Shown here piece after piece: positions 11,101-21,190 of a stretch of 64,000 nt of DNA (the stretch's first letter is position 1; each line of letters starts with the position of its first letter). Made by a program: the position numbers and the translations under genes. A model generated the notes under the pieces. It was not told where the DNA came from and did not search any database. It saw only the letters and a list, made by a program, of their open reading frames with translations. Source of the stretch: Limnomonas spitsbergensis (lineage: Eukaryota > Chlorophyta > Chlorophyceae > Chlamydomonadales); the NCBI GenBank assembly GCA_037349105.1, contig JAYJMM010000124.1, forward strand, positions 2,340,001 through 2,404,000, read 5' to 3'.

Positions 11101-14100
11101 GGCATTCTCCCCCTGCCCGCGACAGCCGCCGCGCTGCGCTCTCATTTGGGGGGATGGATCCATTATGTCTTTTCTTGCATGTTGGCGGGAATCCGCTTTC
11201 CACAGAGGTCAGACTGCATGTGGCCCCTTCTACCAATGCTGTTGTTTTACGGGTTGGCAGGAGTGGGTTTTCTTGAGGTTCTTGAACAGTAGGCATGTTG
11301 CATGCCCCCCTCTCCCCCTGCCACCAATTCTTTGTCAAGGTCTCTGTGAGCGGAGATTAGAGGATCAAGAAGATACTGCCACGGCTGCCCATGGCTGCCC
11401 TTCATGATTTATTTTTCGTTAGCTTCTTGTGCATTATTAATTTTGAATGTTCTTCCCCCCTCATTCCGAATGTCCTCCCCTGCCACCCATCCTTGTGCAC
11501 AAGTCACTTCAAGATTCTTGTGCTTAAGTCATTTTGAATGGCCTCTCCTGCCACCAATTCTGTGTCAAGGTCTGCGTGCGCGAAGCTTAGAGGATCAAGA
11601 CGACACCGCTACTGCCGATGAGGATGATTACGATGATGGCATCGAGCCGCCGCTGGCTGGAGCATCATCAGGTGAGGGGAGAACGGGCCTCATAGCAGGC
11701 GCAGCGAAGGCTTTTTCGTGTTGGGGAATTAAGAATTCCAGGATATGCTAGTGTGTGAAGGTGTGGCCTCTTCGGCGACTCGTTGGCAGGAGCATTATGA
11801 GGTAATGGGGATTGGTGGCTTGGTCTTGGCTCAGTGGTGATTTTTTCGCCTGTGGGGAGAATTTAGCTTCAGGATCTATCAGTATGAAAGGTGTGGCCTT
11901 ATTGGATACCCGCCGGCAGGAGCTTGATCAGGTAATGGGGAAAGGGACCTTTTCCCTCAGTGTTTTTTATTTGGGGAATTCATTTCCAGGAGCCGTGAGT
12001 GTGCGCAAACATGTCGAAAATTGAATTCTTCGCTGGCAGCAGCATGATTTGGTGGCGAGGACAAGGAGCCTTTCACCCCTTATTTTCTTTCCGGTTACGA
12101 GTGCACCTTCTGCAGGCCGCAGATATCCTGCGGTACGCCCGATTGGGGCTCAGGGTAAACCTACAGAAACAGGCACAAGCAGCTTGGCTGGTCCTGATCG
12201 GGACCTCCGGCCGGAGGCCACGAAGTATCTGACATGCTGCTGAAATATCGCTGAAATGCATTTGAGCCACGGAAGCGTAGCCCTCGGGTGATGGGGAAAG
12301 GAGCGCCTCCCTTATCCTCCGCCCCACTTTGGTTGGTCACACATTCATGCAACCTACCTCTGCCCCTCCTCCTCCTCCTCCACTCAGCTTCCTACTCTGA
12401 TGCTTGGCCACTTCTTCACAAGCATTTCCGCAGATCTGAACATGAGCTTCCCGTGTAAAGCACATTATATACAATACTAGCACAGTACCGTATATACCAA
12501 CCAAACCTATATGAACCACGACCATATATTATATACCATGGGCATTTTATGCTATATACCATAATATGCACCATTTCCCTCATGTGTGCAGGCAAGGGCC
12601 TGAAACTCTTATCTGGCGCGGTGGACGATCTGAGGCTGCCAGGCGGCAGCATCAACGGCAGTGGGGACCGGCTCCAGAAGCAGAGTCTCAAGGTGGGTGG
12701 GGGGAAGGGGCCCAAGGGGCAGAGCAGAATTAGAAGGCACCTTCGTTTTCCGTGGATTAGACTCTACCTACTGCATGATCTAAACTGTCTGAAAACCTAC
12801 GCTTCGAAGGCACCCCGCTGGGACTGCAGGCCATGTAAACCTCTAGACTGGTCCACCAGCAGATGCAACAGGACAGCTCTCGCCTTAATTCTCTTCTTGC
12901 CCTCTGCACGCACCCTTAGCCCAATGGCCAGGGACACATTAAGGCTGGCCCACCAGCAGCTGCAGCAGGCGCACGTGGCCATCTTCACACCCTCTGGCGG
13001 CCCTTCGAAACCTGGACCCTCTGGTGGTTGTACCCTGAACCTGGTAACCTCCGGCATTAGACACCTGACGCTGTCGTTTTTTCCATCTCACCCTTCTTCT
13101 TGGATGAAATCCTCCAGATTGTTGAAACTTGAATACATCGCAGGCGCCCTCCGCCATCCTGGCCATTGATGCGTTTGCTCTGGTCTACAGCAGCAGCTGG
13201 AGCAGGCACAAGAGGCTATCTTCCCACTCCATGGAGGATGGATGAAACCCAAATGAGCGTTGAAACTTATATGCATCGCAGGCACCCTCCGCCATCCCGG
13301 CCGTCGACGCGTCCGCGCTAGTCCACCAGCAGCTGCAGCAGGCGCACGAGGCCATCCTCTCGCTCAGCGAGGAGAACCGACTGCTGCGCAGCAGCGAGGC
13401 GAGGAGGGAGTTATTAATCGTGCAGAAGGTGGGTGGGAGGGGAAGGTTTGGGTGGGGCAGGTCGGGTAAGGGTCAAGGAGAAGCGGCAGCTAGAGTGGCA
13501 GCAAGGCACAGATAAAGCAAGTACTGACGGAGGTGGTTGGAGGTCAGAACGGAGGGTAGGGGAGGGGAGGACGAACAAAGTTTATCTCGCTGGAGGAGGG
13601 CGGGACGGGGCGGGTCTGGGTCGGGGAGGGAGGGGAGGTCCTGGCCGGGGAGGAGAGGGGAGAGAATGTGAAGGGCAAGAGTTGAAAAGGTGCGATGAGC
13701 CGGGGCGGCTGTAGCGAGCTGTGCTGTGCAGCCTCGCTTGACGTGTCTCTGTTGAACAAATAGCATCAGTCTCTTATGTACGTGTGTGTTTTCTGTGTTG
13801 TTTTTAAGGAAACGCCATCACTCTCCCCTATTCGCGTACTTGCACATGCGCCTCCATTCCCTAACTGCATAAACAGATAACTACTGTACCGGTACTTGAT
13901 GGTTTTGTATTCATGTACCATTATCTGTCATTTATCCACACTCCGGTACTTGTAATATACTTGTGAATTTTCTCTCTTGTTTGTGTGTGCATGTGCAGAA
14001 CGAGGAGATCTCAGATTCTGCAAAGGGGTCCATCAACGCGCGGAGGGAGGCTAAGACTGATGCCATGGTGGCGGAGAGGGTCAGACAGCAACTGGTGAGA

Positions 14101-17100
14101 GGGTGCAGGGGAGTGCAAAGATCTGAAGCACCCAAGAAAATATCAAGCATGATTACAATACCCTCAGTCTCAGCAAAAGAGCGGAGGCTTCCGGGAAAAC
14201 CTGAAGCACCAGTCACTGAGTGCAAGACCTTCCAGCGCAGTGAAAGAGGGGAGGCACCCTAGAATACATCAAGCTTTCTTCCATACCGTCATCGTCAGCA
14301 AAATAGGTTAGGCTTCCAGGAAAACCTTAAGCACCAGTACAAGACCAATATCTGTCGTACCTCCGAGATGCCGCTTGGCCTGAAGCTCTCCCACAGCGTT
14401 GCTTTCAGTGATTACACAAGACCCCTGCCTACTGAGGGGGGCCGGTATGTGGGAGGCTGCCGCTGCACTGATAGGAACCAAACCTTGGTCGCCCTACGGC
14501 AGGCGGTTATGGCGCGGACATGGCCCCAGCCCATGCCGCACTGTTTTACCCTCAAGCCCCTTCGGTGCGTAGTTCTCTTTCTCTTGTGGTCGTCCTACGT
14601 CAGATTCTCTGCATCATAACTTGCTCGATCAGGCGCGTCCTTGCCCACGGCTCGGACGTGGCCTCGGCTTCTGTGGCACTGTTTTACCCTCATGCACCTG
14701 CGGGGCGTAGTTCCCTTTCTCCTGTGGTCGTCCTGCATCAGGACTTGCTGTGTCAGGCGCGTCCCTGCCCACATGCTGGGAGGTGGCTGGAGTGCGCTGA
14801 AAATATGTGTCCTGCTTTCCAGGAAATATGTACTGCTTTCCTGAAACTATGTACTGCTTTCCAGGAAATATGTACTGCTTTCCTGAAACTATGTACTGCT
14901 TTCCAGGAAATATGTACTGCTCCCTGAAAACATGTGTACTGCTTTCCAGGAGGAGCAGCTGGCGACTGAGCGCCAAGCGAGGAGAGCCGCTGAGGCCCAG
15001 GTGGCAGAGCTGGTGAGTGTAGGCTTAAGTGTTTCGTGAGTGTGGTGAAAATGTGGAGCTTTCTTGCTCCCTCCCCTGTTGCGGCCAGGGTGGTGAGGGG
15101 GGAAATCACCTTGGCCGAAGGCTTTGGTGATAATTGTGGCCTTGGGTGAGGAGGATCACCTCGGCTTTTGACTCGGATGATCATTTTGGCCTTGGGGATG
15201 ATCACCATATCAGAAGGCTGTGGTGATTATCCCCCTCGCCCAGGCCGTATGAAACTGCTTTCTGGGTTTGTGTCACACCAATGGGCTTGTGAGAGCTAGC
15301 TGTTGACCTATGTCGGCTACGCCCAGCAGCAGCTATGCCCAGCAGCAGCTACGCCCAGCAGCAGCTACGCCCAGCAGCAGCCACGCCCAGCAGCAGCCAC
15401 GCCCAGTAGCAGCTTCTTCTCAGATTCCAAGTGGCGGCTGTGGCCTCTAGCCAAGTGCAGTGCAACTGCAGGCTGCCAAAACCTGAATCCTGGGCTCTGA
15501 ACATAGGCATTGAACTTAAGCCCTAAACCCCGGGCAGTGAACCCAAGCCCTCGATCTCAGACTCTGAACCCTAGGCTTGAAACAGAGGCACTGAACCCCA
15601 GCCTTCTACACTGTGCCCTCAACCCTAGCTTGAAACCCAGGGCACTGAACCCAAGCCGTCGATCCTGGGCCCTGACCCCCCTCGATTCCTAGCCTTAACT
15701 CCTGGGCCCTGACCCCCCCTTGCTTGCAGGTTGCAGCTGAGAATGGCGACAAGCTGCTTAAACTCGAGGTCAAGGTGGTGGACCTGTTTGGAGGGAGCTC
15801 AGAGCAGCTGGTGGGTGCAGGCCCGGGGCGTGAAAGACCCAGTCTTCAAAGTTGAGCCCTAACCTAGGAAGGGAGCACAGAGCAGCTGGCGGGTGCAGGC
15901 CCGGGGCGTATAAGACCCAGCTTTCAAAGTTGAGCCCTAACCTAGGAAGGGAGCACAGAGCAGCTGGCGGGTGCAGGCCCGGGGCGTATAAGACCCAGCT
16001 TTCAAAGTTGAGCCCTGACCTAGGAAGGGAGCACAGAGCAGCTGGTGGGTGCAGGCCCGGGGCGTGAAAGACCCAGTCTTCAAAGTTGAGCCCTGACCTA
16101 GGAAGGGAGCACAGAGCAGCTGGTGGGTGCAGGCCCGGGGCGTGAAAGACCCAGTCTTCAAAGTTGAGCCCTGACCTAGGAAGGGAGCACAGAGCAGCTG
16201 GTGGGTGCAGGCCCGGGGCGTGAAAGACCCAGTCTACAAAGTTGAGCCCTGACCTAGGAAGGGAGCACAGAGCAGCTGGTGGGTGCAGGCCCGGGGCGTG
16301 AAAGACCCAGTCTTCAAAGTTGAGCCCTGACCTAGGAAGGGAGCACAGAGCAGCTGGTGGGTGCAGGCCCGGGCGTGAAAGACCCAGTCTTCAAAGTTGA
16401 GCCCTAACCTAGGAAGGGAGCACAGAGCAGCTGGTGGGTGCAGGCCCGGGGCGTATAAGACCCAGCTTTCAAAGTTGAGCCCTGACCTAGGAAGGGAGCA
16501 CAGAGCAGCTGGCGGGTGCAGGCCCGGGGCGTATAAGACCCAGCTTTCAAAGTTGAGCCCTAACCTAGGAAGGGAGCACAGAGCAGCTGGCGGGTGCAGG
16601 CCCGGGGCGTATAAGACCCAGCTTTCAAAGTTGAGCCCTAACCTAGGAAGGGAGCTCAGAGCAGCTGGCGGGTGCAGGCCCGGGGCGTATAAGACCCAGC
16701 TTTCAAAGTTGAGCCCTAACCTAAGAAGGGAGCACAGAGCAGCTGGTGGGTGCAGGCCCGGGGCGTATAAGACCCAGCTTTCAAAGTTGAGCCCTAACCT
16801 AGGAAGGGAGCACAGAGCAGCTGGCGGGTGCAGGCCCGGGGCGTATAAGACCCAGCTTTCAAAGTTGAGCCCTAACCTAGGAAGGGAGCACAGAGCAGCT
16901 GGTGGGTGCAGGCCCGGGGCGTATAAGACCCAGCTTTCAAAGTTGAGCCCTAACCTAGGAAGGGAGCACAGAGCAGCTGGTGGGTGCGGGCCCGGGGCGT
17001 ATAAGACCCAGCTTTCAAAGTTGAGCCCTGACCTAGGAAGGGAGCACAGAGCAGCTGGTGGGTGCAGGCCCGGGGCGTGAAAGACCCAGCTTTCAAAGTT

Positions 17101-19429
17101 GAGCCCTAACCTAGGAAGGGAGCACAGAGCAGCTGGTGGGTGCGGGCCCGGGGCGTATAAGACCCAGCTTTCAAAGTTGAGCCCTAACCTAGGAAGGGAG
17201 CACAGAGCAGCTGGTGGGTGCGGGCCCGGGGCGTATAAGACCCAGCTTTCAAAGTTGAGCCCCAACCTAGGAAGGGAGCACAGAGCAGCTGGTGGGTGCA
17301 GGCCCGGGGCTTGAAAGACCCAGCTTTCAAAGTTGAGCCCTAACCTAGGAAGGGAGCACAGAGCAGCTGGTGGGTGCGGGCCCGGGGCGTATAAGACCCA
17401 GCTTTCAAAATTGAGCCCTAACCTAGGAAGGGAGCACAGAGCAGCTGGTGGGTGCGGGCCCGGGGCGTATAAGACCCAGCTTTCAAAATTGAGCCCGAAA
17501 CTAGAGAGAGGGCACAACTCAGCTGGTGGGTGCGCGGGTCTGGGGCTTGTCAACTCTACCGGTGGGTACGGGTCTAGGTCTTATAAACCCTACCGGTGGT
17601 CTAAATGTTAAAAACTTGAAGGAGGGAGGGGGCACAGCGGAGCTGGTAGGTGTGTGGGTCTGGTGCTTAAAAGCCCGAGTCTACAATTTGAACCCTGAAG
17701 TAGGGAAGGAGCTCAACCCCCCCCCTAGCTGGAGTGTGCGGGTCTGTGGCTTGTAATCCCTACCGGTAGTCTAAAAGTTCAATAAATTTGAACCCTGAAG
17801 TAGGGAGGGAGCTCAACCCCCCCCCCCAGCTGGAGTGTGCGGGTCTGTGGCTTGTAATCCCTACCGGTAGTCTAAAAGTTCAATAAATTTGAACCCTGAA
17901 GTAGGGGAGGAGCTCAACCCCCCCCCCTAGCTGGAGTGTGCGGGTCTGTGGCTTGTAATCCCTACCGGTAGTCTAAATGTTCAATAAATTTGATCCCTAC
18001 CGGTAGTCTAAATGTTCAATAAATTTGAACCCTGAAGTCGGGAAGGAGCTCAACCCCCCCCCCAGCTGGAGTGTGCGGGTCTGTGGCTCGTAATCCCTAC
18101 CGGTAGTCTAAAAGTTCAATTAATGTGAACCCTGAAGTAGGGAAGGAGCTCAACCCCCCCCCCAGCTGGAGTGTGCGGGGCATGGTGCGGGACTGCGGGC
18201 ATAAACTCTAGACTAAGCTACAAGCCCCTTTCTAGGGAGGGAGCACAGCGTACCTGGAAGGTGTGGGTATTTGGGTTCATAACTTCCGCCCTGCTCCACC
18301 CCTACTCGGCTATTCTCCTCCAGTGTTTCTGAATTCAAACTTAAGACTTCGTTTGTAGGAGCCAATGGTGTGAACATGTGTGAACGTGGGCACATGCTCT
18401 CGGCGAGCCCACTTATTTTGGCAAGTGGCTCGGCTGAAACTGCCAATGTAACTAACTTTTGACTCGCCCTACCACTCGCCTAATACAGAAGCACTGCTCT
18501 ACCCTATTGCCCCCCCTCCCTTCTTTTCCCCATACATCCGCCCACACTCTGCGCCCTGGATCTCCCCCCTGCTCTTCCCTCCGAGTTACTTCCTCTCCCT
18601 CCTTGCCTCCCTTTCCCTTATTTCTCCTCCTTCTGCAACCCCTACTCCCTTTTTCCCTCTCTTTCCACCATAGGTTCTTCTTCGTCCTGTCCCCCCCCTC
18701 CACCCCCTTTGCACTTTCTCTTACATCCCATGAATGCTAACTCAAACTTATTTGCTCTCTTAAGCTCCCATGCTGGGCAAAACTACGGATGTCCCTTTTT
18801 GAGGCAGCTCGTGATCATTTGCAAAAAACTGTCAGCGCAACAACTTTTTTCAGGCAGCTTGACTCATCCTCCATTCCCCTTTTCCGGACCCTTTTTAAGC
18901 CTATTTTTGTCCTCCTTTGTCATACCCTTTTTTCAGGCGGCTCGTGTGCGACAGCTTGAGGCCCTGCTGGCGAGGAGCTCTCAGTCGATGCAGCGCGTGC
19001 TCCTGGAAATGGTCAGTGTGATGGAACATGCATCCAGCAGCTGGTTCGCAGCAGTCTCGTGGGCTGTTTGAATATCCTTTCTTCTAGGATTGTTGACGAC
19101 GCCGGGCTGGGATTTTTAAAGCCCAGGGGCACGGTGGAAGCTTGTTACTACACAAGGGAAGCAGGAGCATGGGCTGCTGAGGGTGCACTTCCGCCCAGCG
19201 CATGCGCCCCACACAGCTCTGTTTCAAGACCAGCTCCCTAACTCCCCCCCCTCCCTATCACCTGTTGACCCCAAACCCTAAACCCTTAACCTTATCACCT
19301 GCTTGTGCCCTTACCTCTGCGCCTTGACTCCACCCTCCTCTCTGTGCCCGGCCCGACACCGCTGCTCCTCCTTTTCCACTGCAGAAGCAGACGGGGATCG
19401 AGCTTGGCGCCGCGCCCATGGAGCTCTAA
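8155..19429 (+). CDS. SAND-like, coiled-coil nuclear protein (12 exons, ~539 aa)
   Basis: Exons, all in frame with GT-AG introns: 8155-8370, 8882-9205, 10144-10245, 10587-10875, 11591-11671, 12592-12692, 13282-13428, 13999-14094, 14950-15012, 15730-15810, 18937-19011, 19385-19429 (TAA). Residues ~73-180 hold a KRKRE basic cluster, a long Asp/Glu run and a Lys/Ala-rich segment. Residues ~181-256 read like a SAND domain ('VHCGNLRARL', 'GGMTFELLDD', 'PPSQLA', 'NAWKSIKVDGITL'; compare the WK-x-I-x3-G-x2-L core of GMEB/DEAF1 proteins). A Gly-rich stretch and ~170 residues of heptad-like coiled coil follow, a layout like GMEB factors. SAND domains bind DNA in the nucleus. The start is uncertain: an upstream exon 8081-8147 could splice to 8252 (104-nt intron) or to 8180 (32 nt). 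The SAND call is by eye. Confidence 0.78.
9279..9319 (+). repeat. Diverged copy of the exon 8882-9205 donor edge
   Basis: 'aagctgcttgagtccatcta' followed by 'tgtgatgccacccc' copies the true junction 'aagctggtgaagtccatcaa|tgtgagaaggccacccc' at 9187-9225, 94 bp downstream in the intron. A matching upstream copy of the next acceptor side ('catggaggtccattg') lies at 9747-9776. Confidence 0.75.
9360..9600. repeat. ~85-bp intronic repeat, three copies
   Basis: 'cgcatggccgcatgcctggc' recurs three times with interposed C/T-rich text, inside the intron 9206-10143. Confidence 0.8.
10334..10586 (+). repeat. Decoy exon: fused copy of two exons, plus repeated acceptor edge
   Basis: 10334-10390 is a diverged copy of the last 54 bases of exon 10144-10245 (TTFEIVDD versus MTFELLDD). 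It runs on, after only ~12 bases, into a copy of the start of exon 10587 (GHMFPASQL versus GDMVPPSQL). A second ~90-bp copy of that start plus intron follows at 10491-10580, before the true exon. The frame is open across the fused copy. Confidence 0.8.
11322..11395 (+). repeat. Copy of the acceptor edge of exon 11591-11671
   Basis: 'ctgccaccaattct.tgtcaaggtct' and 'ttagaggatcaaga' match the true junction at 11550-11612. The copy would splice in the same phase but soon meets a TGA. Confidence 0.8.
11785..12060 (+). repeat. Three copies of the donor edge of exon 11591-11671
   Basis: The junction 'ctggctggagcatcatcag|gtgagggg' recurs as 'ttggcaggagcattatgag|gtaatgggg', 'ccggcaggagcttgatcag|gtaatgggg' and 'ctggcagcagcatgatttg|gtggcg', at ~120-bp spacing. 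The intervening 'tttttcg...ggggaattaag' text also repeats. Confidence 0.8.
12840..13235 (+). repeat. Copies of the acceptor side of exon 13282-13428
   Basis: 'gcaggc.ccctccgccatcc' plus 'ccaccagcagctgcagcagg' and 'gaggc.atct' recur near 12845-12890, 12928-12990 and 13139-13235, progressively closer in sequence to the true exon start. Confidence 0.8.
14505..14780. repeat. ~122-bp intronic duplication
   Basis: Two copies of a block from 'gcggacatggccccagccc' through 'gtggtcgtcctacgtcag' and 'caggcgcgtccttgccca'. A third, partial relative lies at 48693-48780, so this is also an interspersed repeat. Confidence 0.75.
14808..14949 (+). repeat. Array of the 3' splice site of exon 14950-15012
   Basis: 'tactgctttccaggaaatatg' and a variant 'tactgctttcctgaaactatg' alternate about six times. 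They end in the true acceptor 'tactgctttccag|gaggagcag', so several copies offer an identical TTTCCAG. Confidence 0.85.
15315..15410. repeat. 16-bp tandem repeat
   Basis: 'gcccagcagcagctac' about six times within the intron 15013-15729. Confidence 0.85.
15793..17545 (+). repeat. 78-bp minisatellite seeded by a 5' splice site, ~22 copies
   Basis: The first unit overlaps the end of exon 15730-15810 ('gagctcagagcagctg|gtgggtgcagg'). Every later unit repeats 'gagcacagagcagctg|gtgggtgc.gg', so each copy carries the authentic donor and its last coding bases. Since 78 is a multiple of three, long meaningless frames are open on both strands. Confidence 0.92.
17640..18290 (+). repeat. ~105-bp degenerate continuation of the junction array
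   Basis: About five units of 'gaagtaggga.ggagctcaac', a C-run, and 'agctggagtgtgcgggtctg'. The GGGAGCTCA...CAGCTGG words relate them to the 78-bp unit. Confidence 0.75.
18808..18870 (+). repeat. Two copies of the 3' splice site of exon 18937-19011
   Basis: 'cctttttgaggcagctcgtg' and 'cttttttcaggcagcttgac' precede the true 'cttttttcag|gcggctcgtg' by ~130 and ~90 bp. Confidence 0.65.
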
Positions 19430-21190
19430 TGCTACCTGCATGTAGCTCGGGGGGGTCCACTACTGCGATGCAGCCCGTGTGAGCCCTGTGCTAAGCCACG
19501 GCCTGATGCAGCGACCCGGGGTCGATCGTCCACGACTTCTGCGATATCTGTATGAGCTCCGCGCCGTGTTCATCCGTTGCGGCGGTCCGCTGCACGAGTG
19601 CTGCGCAGGTTCCACCGTACTGCAGTTTTGTGAAGGATGGCGGAGGACATACTTGCTGCCGTCAGCGGCTGCCGGTAGAAAGGCAAGCGGCTACGACTGC
19701 CACCGTCGCGGCTGCTGCTGTTGCTACTGGCAAGCTGCTACCCCCGCTACTCCTGCTGCTGTTCCTGCTGTCGCTCAGTAAGGCCCTTCATCAACCGTGC
19801 TCGACTGGGACCTGAAATACTTCCTGTTACTGCTACTGGCAAGCTGCAACCCCCGCCACTACTTTTGTTGCTACTGCCACCCTTCATCAACCGCGCTAGA
19901 CAGGGCTCTTCGGCACCTCCGCCGAACGGGGCCTTGCAAAGGCCATGCTGAACAGGGCCATGCAACAGCTCAACTCAACGCTGCCTTGCAGCTTCCCCAC
20001 ACGATGACATACTGCAGCACAGGAGCGGCTCGTGGGACCAAAAATAAAAACCGAATGGCCGGATGGTTGAGCTTCTTGCCCTGAGCTGCATAGAGCTATG
20101 GAGGTAGCTGCCAGGTGGACAAAGCTGCGTTGCTTTGTGTGATGGTATTATATATTAGCGCTTCTTTCATGTGTAGCCCACGGAGAAGGAATGAAGAGGG
20201 GGCAATGATGGGTAGGGGGGCAGAGGGGAGGGACACCTCAATTCATACTAAGCATGTGGGGGGGGAGGCTACGATGGCCCACTCGGCCTTGGTTTTTGAT
20301 GTTTCGTGCGCAGGCTGGGGGGCTGCCCCTACCATGCGCAGTTACCTGCGATACTTCTACATCAGAACTTGTGACGGCGTTGCCTATGACAGGGTTTTGA
20401 GCAACGCGTTCGTCTGGATCCGTGCGCGGCCTGCAGGAGAGGGGTAGGGCCTGCCCTTTTTTTCCTTCCTCTGAGATGTGCCAGATTTCATTTTTCTGGG
20501 TAGGGAGGAGTCACTTCCTGGACAGGTGGGCATGCCCTGAATCCCAAAGAATATTGATCGATCTGCAGTGACCGTAGACGTGATCCTTTTGTCAGTAGTT
20601 CGCTGTTAGACTGTGATTTTGCCCCAGGCACAAGCTGGTGGGTTTCAGTGACTTCATCATCTTGCTGGACCGATTTGACCTCCTAATTTGAATTCTTCAG
20701 TACTTGACCGGTCCTTGGATTGTGGGCAACCACACTGCGATGTGCCTACTTAAGCAGATCGCCTCTAGCGCTGCCACTGCTGCAACCGGCTTTTATGGGA
20801 GGGGGGCCTGGATTTTTAACAGCCCGTTTACACGTACGTACTTGGTTTTCCGACCCCCTGGATTGTAAAGTTTTGAATTTCCAAGGCAAAACTCAGGTTA
20901 ACTACGGTACGCCCAGTTATTATCCGGCTGTACCCCAACATGGTCATCATCCAGCTAGACCAATAGTAAACTAATCCGGCTACACCCTGATATGGTCATC
21001 ATCGAGCCAAGCCCGTCTGCTGGCCCTTCCAGCATCCGGCAATTTGCTGATATGATAATTACCCGGCTAAACCCTGGGGCTTGCCTTTCTGTCATCCAGC
21101 TAAACCCTGCCAATAATCATTCATCTTAAACCTAGCTTGGCTTTAACTCAAGATCTGGCTATACCCTACTCTAGTGTACTGGTCATCTGA
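19430..21190. other. Convergent 3' intergenic region
   Basis: Lies between the stop codons of two genes transcribed towards each other, so it should hold both 3' UTRs. It includes a ~107-bp duplication (19715-19900, 'tgctactggcaagctgc') and, at 20925-21110, diverged copies of the MT-A70 gene's 3' coding end ('ctaaaccctgg.gct'). A frame at 20115-20447 has no recognisable domain. Confidence 0.5.

Noticed and set aside
15793..17545. CRISPR-like array
   Set aside because: Units are contiguous with no unique spacers, and the context is a eukaryotic intron. The same holds for the other tandem arrays.
16234..17553. 439-residue minus and 227-residue plus frames in the 78-bp array
   Set aside because: 78 is divisible by three. 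The array is a splice-junction duplication in the intron following exon 15730-15810.
20115..20447. 110-residue plus frame in the convergent intergenic region
   Set aside because: No recognisable domain, no partner exons and a location in expected 3' UTR sequence. A terminal exon of another gene is possible but unsupported.
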